The translations under genes and the position numbers were made by a program. DNA of 64,000 nt from Mesorhizobium sp. M2D.F.Ca.ET.226.01.1.1 (GTDB lineage Bacteria; Pseudomonadota; Alphaproteobacteria; Rhizobiales; Rhizobiaceae): positions 372,001-436,000 of the forward strand of contig NZ_RZOY02000005.1 of NCBI RefSeq assembly GCF_004022705.2, written 5' to 3'. The notes beneath the pieces are model-generated. The model made no database searches. It saw nothing but the letters and a program-made list of their open reading frames with translations, and was not told the origin of the DNA. Position 1 is the first letter of the stretch, and each line of letters starts with the position of its first letter. Shown in pieces: positions 33,273-42,200 of the stretch.

Positions 33273-35156
33273 ATGAAAATTTTCGGAAACAAAAAGGCCC
33301 TCGCGCCGATCGCGATCGCGGCGACGCTTGCCTTCGGGCAGCAACCGGCGAATGCGCAAGGGCTGTTCGACATGTTGTTCGGCGGCGGCATCCGGCACAA
33401 CCCACAAGGCGAATTTCCACCGCCTCCAAAGCAGCGCAAAATACGGCCAGGCACGCTGGACGGCGAGGGTGGCGGCGCCAGGATCAGCAGCCCGACCTAC
33501 AATACCTACAGGGCCGATAAGCTCGTTCGCGTCGACTTCAAGTCGCTGTTGCCGGCACCGCCACCGGCGACGGCGCAGGATGCCGTCTTCATGCCGTCTG
33601 TGACGGCCACTGCGTTTCGCGATGCAGTTTCCGGCTTGAGCGACTACGAGCTTTTCGCCGAACCCGACGTCGCCAAGGCGCTGATCGCCTATTATTCGGC
33701 CAATCCGGATTTCATCTGGGTGAGCGACAACGCGCCCAACAGCAGGGCGCAGGATGCCGTGCGGGTGCTTGGCGAGGCAGCGAGCTATGGCCTGACGCCC
33801 GCCGACTATTCCGTCGATATTCCGGCCGCCGTGGCTTCCGCCACACCGCAAGACCGGACCAAGGAACTGGTCCGCTTCGAAATGGCGCTGTCGGCGCGCG
33901 TGCTGCGCTATGCGCAGGACGCCCAGAGCGGCCGCGTCGATCCCAACCGGATGACGGGCTATTATGATTTTCCCGCCAAGCCATTCGATCTGGAAGGCGC
34001 GCTGAAGACGCTGGCGCACACTCAGGAAGTCCGCACCTATCTCGAATCGCGGCATCCGCAGAACGCCGAGTACCAGGCGCTGCGCGTCGAGCTGGAGGCG
34101 CTCGAAGCCAGCGAGGAAAACGAAATCGTCGTCGATCCGAAGCTGCGGCTGAAACCTGGCGAGAGTAGCCCGGAACTGCCTAAATTGTTGACGCTGATTT
34201 CCCGCAATCTCAACGATGAGATGGGCGGCAACTATGGCGAAGTGCTCGCCAGGCTGGGCAAGAGCGAGCTCTACGAGCCTGAGCTGGTGCCGGTGATCAA
34301 GGCGGTGCAGCAGCGTGCCGGCATGAAGGGCGACGGCGTTATCGGCCCGCGCACGGTGGCATTGTTTGTCGGCTCGTCGAAGGCCGACAGGATCGGGAAG
34401 GTCAAGGTGGCGCTCGAGGAGCTGCGCTGGATGCCGTCCGATCTAGGCAGCCCGCGCGTCTTCATCAACCAGCCCGCCTTCACCTCCAGCTATATCGACA
34501 ATGGCGAGGAGAAGCTGAAGACCCGCGTCGTCATCGGTCGGGTCACCAACCAGACCGCGTTCTTCTACAACCAGATCAAGCAGGTCGACTTCCACCCTTA
34601 TTGGGGCGTGCCGCAGTCGATCATCGTCAACGAGATGCTGCCGAGACTGCGCAGCGATCCGGGCTATCTAGACCGGGCCGGCTATGAGGTGACGGATTCG
34701 CGCGGCAGGCAGATCCCGTCGTCGGAGGTGGACTGGGGCGCCTACGGCTCCAAGATCCCGTTCAGCGTGCGGCAGCAGCCAAGCGAGGCCAACGCGCTGG
34801 GCGAGTTGAAGATCCTCTTCCCAAACAAGCACGCGATCTACATGCATGACACGCCGCAGAAGTCGTTCTTCGCGCGCGACATGCGGGCGCTCAGCCATGG
34901 CTGCATTCGGCTGCAGGATCCGCGCGGCATGGCGGCCGCGGTGCTCGGCACCACCGTCGACGATGTCGCCGAGAAACTGAAGCACGGCCATTCGACCGAA
35001 AATGTCACGCGCGTCATTCCGGTCTATGTCGCCTATTTCACGGCATGGCCGGACTTGTCCGGCAAGGTAGCATATTTCGACGACGTCTATGACCGCGATT
35101 CAAAACTGATGCAGGCGCTCGACGCGACCGAAGCGGTGCGCACGCCGTCCAGCTGA
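33273..35156 (+). CDS. Periplasmic L,D-transpeptidase (YkuD domain, YcbB-like architecture)
   Basis: Protein of 627 residues. A signal peptide (IAIAATLAFGQQPANAQ) is followed by a low-complexity stretch and a helical scaffold (~100-330). A peptidoglycan-binding-like segment lies near 335-365 (VIKAVQQRAGMKGDGVIGPR). The YkuD catalytic domain follows, with HAIYMHDTPQKSFFARD and the active site SHGCIRLQDP (His ~542, Cys ~544). Such enzymes make 3-3 crosslinks in peptidoglycan or attach proteins to it, a major route in Rhizobiales, which grow from the pole. The ~300 bp before it contain no other gene and must hold its promoter. Confidence 0.92.
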   Translation: MKIFGNKKALAPIAIAATLAFGQQPANAQGLFDMLFGGGIRHNPQGEFPPPPKQRKIRPGTLDGEGGGARISSPTYNTYRADKLVRVDFKSLLPAPPPATAQDAVFMPSVTATAFRDAVSGLSDYELFAEPDVAKALIAYYSANPDFIWVSDNAPNSRAQDAVRVLGEAASYGLTPADYSVDIPAAVASATPQDRTKELVRFEMALSARVLRYAQDAQSGRVDPNRMTGYYDFPAKPFDLEGALKTLAHTQEVRTYLESRHPQNAEYQALRVELEALEASEENEIVVDPKLRLKPGESSPELPKLLTLISRNLNDEMGGNYGEVLARLGKSELYEPELVPVIKAVQQRAGMKGDGVIGPRTVALFVGSSKADRIGKVKVALEELRWMPSDLGSPRVFINQPAFTSSYIDNGEEKLKTRVVIGRVTNQTAFFYNQIKQVDFHPYWGVPQSIIVNEMLPRLRSDPGYLDRAGYEVTDSRGRQIPSSEVDWGAYGSKIPFSVRQQPSEANALGELKILFPNKHAIYMHDTPQKSFFARDMRALSHGCIRLQDPRGMAAAVLGTTVDDVAEKLKHGHSTENVTRVIPVYVAYFTAWPDLSGKVAYFDDVYDRDSKLMQALDATEAVRTPSS

Positions 35157-35184
35157 GCTGGTTATTTCAAGCATTTCTGAAAGG

Positions 35185-35237
35185 AGGGCTAAGGCGAAGC
35201 CGCCGAGCCAAACCGCTCACACTTTTCCTGGAATTGC
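35185..35237 (+). repeat. Intergenic repeat, truncated copy, running into a stop codon
   Basis: GGCGAAGCCGCCGAGCC at 35192-35208 is followed by AACCGCTCACACTTTTCCTG (35211-35230) and GAATTGC. The 20 bases are identical to 54548-54567. The minus-strand gene 35217-35702 takes its last codons and its stop from inside this repeat. Confidence 0.7.
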
Positions 35238-35702
35238 CTTGATGAGCGGCTGGCGGAAGCCTGCGTCGCGTCCGGCGATCAGCCAGTAGATCAGGCCGGC
35301 CACCAGGCCCGCGCCGCCGATGATACCCATGTCGGCCCAGCGCTCCGGATCGTCGGTCGCGTCTGGCCAGATCAGCATGAAGCCTCCGGTCGCTGCAGCG
35401 GCGCCGAACAGCATGTGCAGCCAGAAGCTCCGCAACGAAAAGAACTCGGCGATCAAGGCGAAGACCAGCGTCTGCGCTCCCGTCAGGATGATCGTCAGGA
35501 AGTAGACGAACATGCCGAGCGGCGGCACCACCAGAACGGCAATGGGCGTGAATTCCATAAGCCCGAAGTAAGCTGGCGCGTTGGGCAGCGAGCTCAATAC
35601 CGCGTAGATCACCACCACCGCGATCAAGCCGACCAGCACCGCGACCAGATAGCCGACGAGCACCATCAGGATGCGCTTCAGGACGTAACCGATCATTGCC
35701 AT
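35217..35702 (-). CDS. Hypothetical four-helix membrane protein
   Basis: Protein of 161 residues (ATG at 35702 with GGGGG upstream; another ATG follows two codons later). Four hydrophobic segments: LVGYLVAVLVGLIAVVVIYA, IAVLVVPPLGMFVYFLTIIL, FWLHMLFGAAAATGGFML and MGIIGGAGLVAGLIYWLIAG. No catalytic residues or known domain. The C-terminal PGKV and stop codon are supplied by an intergenic repeat. Function unknown. Confidence 0.75.
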   Translation of the reverse strand: MAMIGYVLKRILMVLVGYLVAVLVGLIAVVVIYAVLSSLPNAPAYFGLMEFTPIAVLVVPPLGMFVYFLTIILTGAQTLVFALIAEFFSLRSFWLHMLFGAAAATGGFMLIWPDATDDPERWADMGIIGGAGLVAGLIYWLIAGRDAGFRQPLIKAIPGKV

Positions 35703-35814
35703 GCACCCCCGTGCCCGCAATCATGACGGGCAGTCAGCCACCAAAGTTGTGTGGATGCAAGGTCAGCGGGTCGCACCTGGCCCAAGCGCGCGTGTGCCAA
35801 AGCGCGTCGCGATC

Positions 35815-35875
35815 TTTCAGATTCGCTCCATCCTGAAACCGGTTCCCACTTTCGGGAGACATGCTTCAGGCCTCA
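35815..35875. repeat. Intergenic palindromic repeat against a stop codon
   Basis: CCTGAA (35832-35837) and TTCAGG (35865-35870) enclose AACCGGTTCCCACTTTCGGG, a word common in rhizobial intergenic repeats. The element ends two bases before the stop of the LprI-type gene at 35873. Confidence 0.6.
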
Positions 35876-36601
35876 AGCGCCGCCACACAGATGCTGGGAG
35901 TCGGGCAGCGCCCATGTGCCTTTGTTGGCGAGGTCGACGGCGTAGTAGACCTTGCCGCGCACATCGTCTTTCGGACAATCGCGCGGGATCACGATCAGGC
36001 ACATGACGACCGGATCGCCAACCTTGGAACTCGCCAGTCCCGGCTCGCGGTCATAGGAAACCGCCGTGCCGCCATTGGCAAAGCTGGCCGCGCTGCCGGC
36101 TTCCGGGGGGGCGGCTTCCAGCGGGTCGTCGCCCAGCCTCGTGGTCAGCGCCTTGATGTGGGTGAAACCGCATTTGCCGATCGACGCGGGCAGGGGCTGA
36201 TCAGTCGGCTGCGGCGTCTTTGCCGCGAGGTCGAGCGCCTTCTTGCCAATCAGCGCGATGTTGTAGTCCTGCACCCATGACGGCGCATTGCCGTAGGTCT
36301 GCAGCGCATTGTTCTGCGCGCTGACGATGCAGGCCGCGTCGGTCCTGCAGGCATTCCTGTCGGCGACCAGTCCCCTGGCGATCTTGCGCTTGTCGCCACC
36401 GAAGGCCGGCTCGAAACCGCTATAGGCCTTGGTGACCAAAGCATCGATGGCCGACATTTGCGGGTCGGCGCAGATCGCCTTCTCGGCCGGCAGTTGCGCC
36501 TTGCGGCAATCGAAGGACGGGCCGTCCGCACGCGCCAGGCCGGACGGTCCAGCCATCGATGCGGCCACAAACACGGCAGTTGTCCAGATATGAAGCCGCA
36601 T
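35873..36601 (-). CDS. LprI/DUF1311-type exported protein
   Basis: Protein of 242 residues with a signal peptide (MRLHIWTTAVFVAASMAGPS). The first mature ~85 residues match the lysozyme-inhibitor LprI / DUF1311 pattern: SFDCRKAQLPAEKAICADPQ, LVADRNACRTDAACI. Here six Cys would make disulfides. The C-terminal half (GFTHIKALTTRLGDDP, AVSYDREPGLASSKVGDPVV) is an additional domain I do not recognise. Probably periplasmic; defence against lysozyme is suggested only by the family name. Confidence 0.8.
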   Translation of the reverse strand: MRLHIWTTAVFVAASMAGPSGLARADGPSFDCRKAQLPAEKAICADPQMSAIDALVTKAYSGFEPAFGGDKRKIARGLVADRNACRTDAACIVSAQNNALQTYGNAPSWVQDYNIALIGKKALDLAAKTPQPTDQPLPASIGKCGFTHIKALTTRLGDDPLEAAPPEAGSAASFANGGTAVSYDREPGLASSKVGDPVVMCLIVIPRDCPKDDVRGKVYYAVDLANKGTWALPDSQHLCGGA

Positions 36602-36688
36602 ATTGTCCTCCGCCTGGCGTTTTCGAAGAACAAGTTTATGCCGGATGCAAGCCCGACGGAATGGCGGGCAGGCAAAGCGAATGCGGCC

Positions 36689-36946
36689 CTATTTGGGCTC
36701 GCCGGTCACGGGGTCGTAGGTGATTTGGACCTTGGCCTTGTCGGTCGTGTAATAGGTGATGGTGTAGCCGTCGCTATCCCAGTCGACTTCCTTCACATAA
36801 CGGAAATCGGTGCGGTGCTCGACCTTGGCAACGATTTCCGAGAGTTTCTTGGCATTTTGCGGCGGCATTGGCTGATCGTCCGCCGCCAATGCCGGTCCGC
36901 CGGCGAGGATGGCCGCGATACTGGTTGCTAGAACAACAGTGCGCAT
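36689..36946 (-). CDS. Small exported PepSY-like protein
   Basis: Protein of 85 residues starting at the ATG at 36946 (GAGGG upstream). The signal peptide is VVLATSIAAILAGGPALA. The mature part, KLSEIVAKVEHRTDFRYVKE with VDWDSDGYTITYYTTDK and ITYDPVTGEPK, has the alpha-beta pattern of a PepSY domain, often an inhibitor or a periplasmic partner of two-component sensors. Stands alone. Confidence 0.78.
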   Translation of the reverse strand: MRTVVLATSIAAILAGGPALAADDQPMPPQNAKKLSEIVAKVEHRTDFRYVKEVDWDSDGYTITYYTTDKAKVQITYDPVTGEPK

Positions 36947-37397
36947 GAGAGCCCTCAAATCTCGTATTGGCCAGATCTCGTATCGGCGCCAGATCTCGAG
37001 CCGACCTAAGTGCCGTCAGAAACTCGCACACGGGCTGGTTGGTTCCGAAGCGCTAAAATAACGTTTTGAGGCGTTGCCTCGATGCGGCCGATTTTGACGC
37101 GGCAGCGGCCTCGCCTGTACCGCCTGGCGGCGAAAGATTCCGTGATTTCAATGAGTAGCGGTGGGATGCGGATGAGTTCTTTGATGTAACGGATGGCTAA
37201 CCATGCGCCGGACGGAGAGTTCGTCATATTAGCTGTTCGTGGTAGAGCTTTCGGCAAGACCCTGATAGAATTCTGGTCATAACAGGGTGGCAACAGTGCG
37301 CCGGGCCCGCCGAGGATTTCCGTCGGCGGCCGGCGACGTGTTTTTTCGAGCGCTAGCCGCCTGTTCTGATTTGGAAGCGGGGACTGGGGGCTCGATC
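36947..37397. other. Intergenic stretch upstream of the cyclase-like gene
   Basis: About 450 bp between divergent genes. A direct repeat CAGATCTCG(T/A)...CAGATCTCG occurs at about 36971-37000. A 95-residue minus-strand frame (37006-37293) is open but has no recognisable domain or ribosome site. Promoters of the PepSY-like gene and of the cyclase-like gene must lie here. Confidence 0.4.
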
Positions 37398-39179
37398 ATG
37401 GCTGAACGGAATTATACCCGTCAGCTTGCGACAATCATTTCAATCGACGCCGTTGGATTCTCTCGACTGATGGGCATCGACGACGAGTTGGCTGTCGCCG
37501 CCTTCGAGGAGAGGCGCGACATCATCGCCGGCAGCTGCGGCGCCTTTGGCGGGCGCACCTTCGGCGATGCGGGTGACAGCATCATGGCCGAGTTCGGCAA
37601 TCCGATCGAAGCCTTGCGGGCGGCCTTCGATTTTCAAGCGCGGATCGCGGCGCTGAATGCCGCGGTCGCCGAGGATATGCGCATGCCGTTTCGCGCCGGG
37701 ATCAACACCGGCGACGTCATTGTGCGCGAAGGCCGTCTTTATGGCGACGACGTCAATATCGCCGCCCGGCTGCAGGAATTCGCGCCGCATGACGGTGTCG
37801 CGATCTCGGCGACGACATGGCACCATGTGAGGGACAAGACGGCAGCGGTTTTCACCGATCTCGGCGAGTTCAGCCTGAAGAACATCGCCCTGCCGGTGCA
37901 TGTCCTGATCGCCGGCCGCGGCGGCAACGGACCGGCCGCTGCTGCTTCCTTCGCTTCGATCCCTAGCGCGCCCGGCCATTACAGGCCGGTCCCCAAGGGG
38001 CCCCCGGCAATCGCGGTGCTGCCGTTCCAGGGCAACGGAAGCGAACCCGACGCCGGCTATATGGCGGACGGTATCGCCGAGGACATCATCTACGGTCTTT
38101 CCAATACGCGCTGGCTATCGGTCATCGCCAAGGGTTCCAGTTTCCAGTTTCGCGACGACAGCCTGGGCACCAAGCTCATCGGCAACGCGCTTGGCGCGCG
38201 CTACATCGTCAGCGGCACGTTGGCGCGCTCGGACAGGCAGATCCGCCTCAACGCGTCGCTCACCGACACCTCGAACGGGCGCCTGGTCTGGTCGCAGCGC
38301 TTCGACCGCGACCTGGTCGACATCTTCAGCCTGCGCGACCAGATCGGCAGCGAGATCGTTTCCATCCTCGACAAGGAGGTCGATCGCGCCGAGCAGGCGC
38401 GCACCTTCCAGGTCCCGTGGGAAAGCCTCGAGACCTGGCAACTGGTCAGGCGCGGCCGCTGGCACATGAACAGGCGCACGCGGCGCGATACCGAAATCGC
38501 CCTCGACTTCTTCGACAAGGGCTATCGCGACGACCCGAATTCAAGCGCCGTGCTGAACGAGCTCGCATGGTGGTACTTCTGGCGGGCATGGCTGCGTTTC
38601 GGCGACAGCGACGATCTGGAAAAGGTAGAGACGCTGGCGCGCAAGGCGCTTCTGATGGACAGCCTCGATGCCCGCCCGCATGCCTATCTCGGCGCGGCCG
38701 ACATCATGCGCGGCCTGCCGGCGCAGGCGGCCGAGCACCTTGCCGAGGCAATCCACATCAATCCGAGCTTCGCTTTCGCCCGCTCGGCGATGGGCAGCGC
38801 GCATCTTTTGCTTGGCGATGCGACCAGCGCGATACCGTTCTTTCTCGATACCGAGCGGTTGAGCCCGTTCGACCTCTATCGCTTCCACAATCTGGGGGAA
38901 CTAGCCGCGGCTTATTGCTTCGTCGAGGACTGGCCGGCCGCGATCGCCACCGCGGAGCGCTCGCTCAACCTGTCACCGAGCTATTTTTACGCCAGGTTCC
39001 TGAAGATAGGCGCGCTGATGAAAAGCGGCCGGCGCGACGAGGCGGCGCACGAGCTTGCCATTTTCATGACCAGGCATCCCGATTTTTCCGAGCAGAGAAT
39101 ACGCTGGATACCGTTCGTCGACCCGTCCCGGAACAATTTCCTGATCGCCAATTTCGATCGGGCCAAGTCTCTCGCGTGA
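37398..39179 (+). CDS. Class III cyclase-homology domain - TolB-like - TPR protein
   Basis: Cytoplasmic protein of 593 residues, started at the ATG at 37398 (MAERNYTRQL). Residues ~8-175 are a class III nucleotide cyclase domain: TIISIDAVGFSRLMG with the first metal Asp, GGRTFGDAGDSIMAEFGN with the second, INTGDVIVREGRLYGDDVNI. At the place where adenylate cyclases have a substrate Lys before the GD pair, the sequence is FGDAGDS, so catalysis or specificity is doubtful. Residues ~195-330 are the TolB/FlgO-like segment common in this family (PPAIAVLPFQGN, MADGIAEDIIYGLSN, ARYIVSGTLARSDRQIRLNA). The rest is TPR-like (YLGAADIMRGLPAQAAEHLA, FARSAMGSAHLLLGDA). It may signal to the Crp/Fnr regulator at 43.8 kb. 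Inference only. Confidence 0.85.
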   Translation: MAERNYTRQLATIISIDAVGFSRLMGIDDELAVAAFEERRDIIAGSCGAFGGRTFGDAGDSIMAEFGNPIEALRAAFDFQARIAALNAAVAEDMRMPFRAGINTGDVIVREGRLYGDDVNIAARLQEFAPHDGVAISATTWHHVRDKTAAVFTDLGEFSLKNIALPVHVLIAGRGGNGPAAAASFASIPSAPGHYRPVPKGPPAIAVLPFQGNGSEPDAGYMADGIAEDIIYGLSNTRWLSVIAKGSSFQFRDDSLGTKLIGNALGARYIVSGTLARSDRQIRLNASLTDTSNGRLVWSQRFDRDLVDIFSLRDQIGSEIVSILDKEVDRAEQARTFQVPWESLETWQLVRRGRWHMNRRTRRDTEIALDFFDKGYRDDPNSSAVLNELAWWYFWRAWLRFGDSDDLEKVETLARKALLMDSLDARPHAYLGAADIMRGLPAQAAEHLAEAIHINPSFAFARSAMGSAHLLLGDATSAIPFFLDTERLSPFDLYRFHNLGELAAAYCFVEDWPAAIATAERSLNLSPSYFYARFLKIGALMKSGRRDEAAHELAIFMTRHPDFSEQRIRWIPFVDPSRNNFLIANFDRAKSLA

Positions 39180-39298
39180 TCGCCAGGGTAGACAACAAGT
39201 GACTGTGAACGAATTCACATACGCCGCACCAATGCAAACCTAGGCCAGATAGATGCCGGCATTGTATTGACGTGGACAGCCGGGGGGCTCGAACGCGC

Positions 39299-42200
39299 AT
39301 GATCACATTGAAGTACTTCGCCGCTGTCCTGGCCGCACAGAAAAGCCAGCGCCCGGTCGCCGACATGCCGCCGTTCGACATCAATCGCCTGCGTTCCAAG
39401 AGCGGCATTGCTTCACGTATTGCCGGCCTGTTTCTCGGCGATCCGCGCTGGCTGCTGGCGCTGCTGCGCCGTTTCAAGCCGAATGTCGGCTTCGGTAACT
39501 TTCTGCTCGTCACCAAGGGCGCGGATGTTCGCGACATATTGGAGCGCGGCGATGAGTTCGAGACGCCCTACGGGCCGGAAATGGCCGAGCTGGCCCGAGG
39601 CTCGAATTTCATCCTCGGCATGCAGGACGGCGCTGCATACCGGCAGATGAAATCGGCGGTGCTGAGCGCGTTCCCGCCGGCGGAAGTCGAAGCCGCCGTC
39701 AGGCCGATCGCCGAGCGCCATTCGCGCGACATCATGACCCGCGCCAGTCCGGGCTTCGATGCCATCGCCGGATTGATGAAGATCGTCCCGGTGCGCATCT
39801 GCCGCGATTATTTCGGCCTCGAGATCGACGATGAAACCGAGTTCGCCGATTGGTCGATCGCGCTCAGCGCGCTGTTCTTTTCCGATCCGACGGCAAACCC
39901 CACCACGCGCCAGCTTGCCGTGGTCGCCGGAGACCGGCTGATCAAAGTCATAGACCGTTCGATCGCCGCCATCAGGGAACGGACAGGCAAGGACGACCGG
40001 CCGCTGGCCCGCCTGGTCGCGCTGATGGACCAGGGGCGTCTATCGCTGCCCGACATTCATTCCATCATGCTGGGCATGGTCGCCGGCTTCGTGCCGACCA
40101 ATGTGCTCGCCGGCGGCAATTGCTTGGACGTCATCCTGTCGCGAACCGATGCGCGGCAGGCGGTGGATGAGGCCATCGCCGCGGGCGATACCGGCAAGCT
40201 CGATCGGGCAATCATGGAAGCCATGCGCTTCAAGCCGATCTGGATCGGGCCCTGGCGCTATACCAGGCGTGACGCAGTGATCGGCAAGGGCACACGTCGC
40301 GAGCGCCTGGTGAAGGCGGGAACGGTGGTGATGCCTGCGACGCTTTCAGCCATGTTCGATCCGGAGATCGTGCAGCGGCCGAACGAGTTCGATACGTCGC
40401 GCCCGCATCGCGACTACATGGTTTTCGGTTACGGCATCCATCTGTGCATCGGCGCCGAGATTGCCCGCACCCAGATCGGCGAATGCGTTCGCGCGCTGTT
40501 CAGCAAGCCGAAGCTTGCCCGCGCCCGGGGCAGGACCGGCAAGATGGTCGATGTCGGCGCCTATCCGGCGAACCTCAAGGTCGATTTCGAACGCTCCGCG
40601 CTTTGTCGCACCACCGACCAGTCGATGGTGACGGTGGTCTGTCCGATTACCCGCTCGATGCCGCTCGATGTCGTGCGCGGCAAGATCGAGGACCTCGGCA
40701 ATCCGCCTGCCGGCGAGATCCGCGAGGCGCTCGACAAGGTCGGCACCATCCATTTCACCAGCCTGGCCGTTGCCGCCACCGGCAAGGACGAGAAATCCGG
40801 TCTTGAGTCCGGTGCGCTGGTGCTCGAAATCTCCGGTGACGGCAGCGCCGATGACGTCATTGCCGCCATCGCGCAGGCGATCGGCCAGCGGTTGCGGCCG
40901 ATCTTCAGGGATGTGTGCGGTCTGCCCGACGGCGGGACCCTGGAGGACTTCCTCAAGAAGCACAACATCGAGATATCGCCTTCCTTCGGCAGCACCGCCG
41001 GATTGGTTTTCGCCGGCACGCCCGGACATTCCGTGCGCCGCATCCTCGCGGAGGCCAAGCTTGCCGACAGCGTGCGCGAGATCGCTGAGAAACCGCGCGC
41101 CGGCACTGGCAATGCCCCGGACGTGCTTGCCGAAGCGCGTCAGCATGTCAGGTGCCTCGGGCAGTTCAACTGGGCGTTCGAGCCCGCTGAAAGCCTCCTG
41201 GAAAGGCCGCCCGGCAATTGGAAGCGCGCTTTCACGACGACGCTGCTGGTGCCGCCGGTTTTCGCGACGGTTGCAATCATTCTGGCTGCTTCCTGGTATA
41301 TGACCTATCATCTGGTGTTCGGCAGGCCCGTCGATCTAAGCCACGTCACGCTTACCGGTGTTGCCGTGGCCGTAACCTCGCTCGTGCTGGCCTTGGCCGG
41401 ATTGCTGATTTTCGCGGCGCTGCTGGCGCTTCTGGGCCTGCGGGCGTTGCAGCGCCTCGATGACAACGACCAGCCGGAAAACACTTCGATCGCGCCAAAG
41501 GATCTGGACAGGATTCTTGCCCGCGAGGACCTCGCCGCCCAAAACCATCTGACGGCGATCTCGACGATGAAGGCGGGCATCTTGCGGCGGCTGGCGCTCA
41601 GGTTTTCCTTCTACCTGATCTCGATTGCGGCGCAGAAAGTGTTCAAGCCGGGTTTTCTCGCCAACATCAACACCATTCATTTCGCCCGATGGGTACTTTT
41701 GCCCGGTACCGACAGGCTGGTGTTCTTCTCCAACTATGGCGGCAGCTGGGAAAGCTACCTGGAAGACTTCATCGCCAAGGCATCCGAAGGCCTGACCGGG
41801 GTTTGGAGCAATACAGTGGGTTATCCGCGCACGCGCTGGCTATTCCTCGACGGTGCGCGCGACGGTGACCGCTTCAAGCGCTGGGCGAGGCGCCAGCAAG
41901 TGCCGACGCTTTTCTGGTACTCGGCCTATCCGCATCTCAACACCGCGCGCATTCGCATCAATTCGCGGATCAGGCGCGGCATTGCGTCCGCCACCGGCAA
42001 CGAGGCTCGCGATTGGCTGAGCCTGTTCGGCTCCTTGCCGCGCCCTCAGGCGCGACCGGAGGATGCGGCCGGCCCGGCCGTGCCCACACCCACCCCTATC
42101 GAAGAGCTGGAATCCGGAGAAATCCAGTCAATCTTCTTCGGGCCGTTCGGCGCGCTCGGTCATGCGCATATGCTTGCGGTCCAGGTGCCGGAAGGCTTGC

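Noticed and set aside
37006..37293. 95-residue minus-strand frame in the gap before the cyclase-like gene
   Set aside because: No domain, no convincing start signal, and composition typical of chance frames; left out as a gene.
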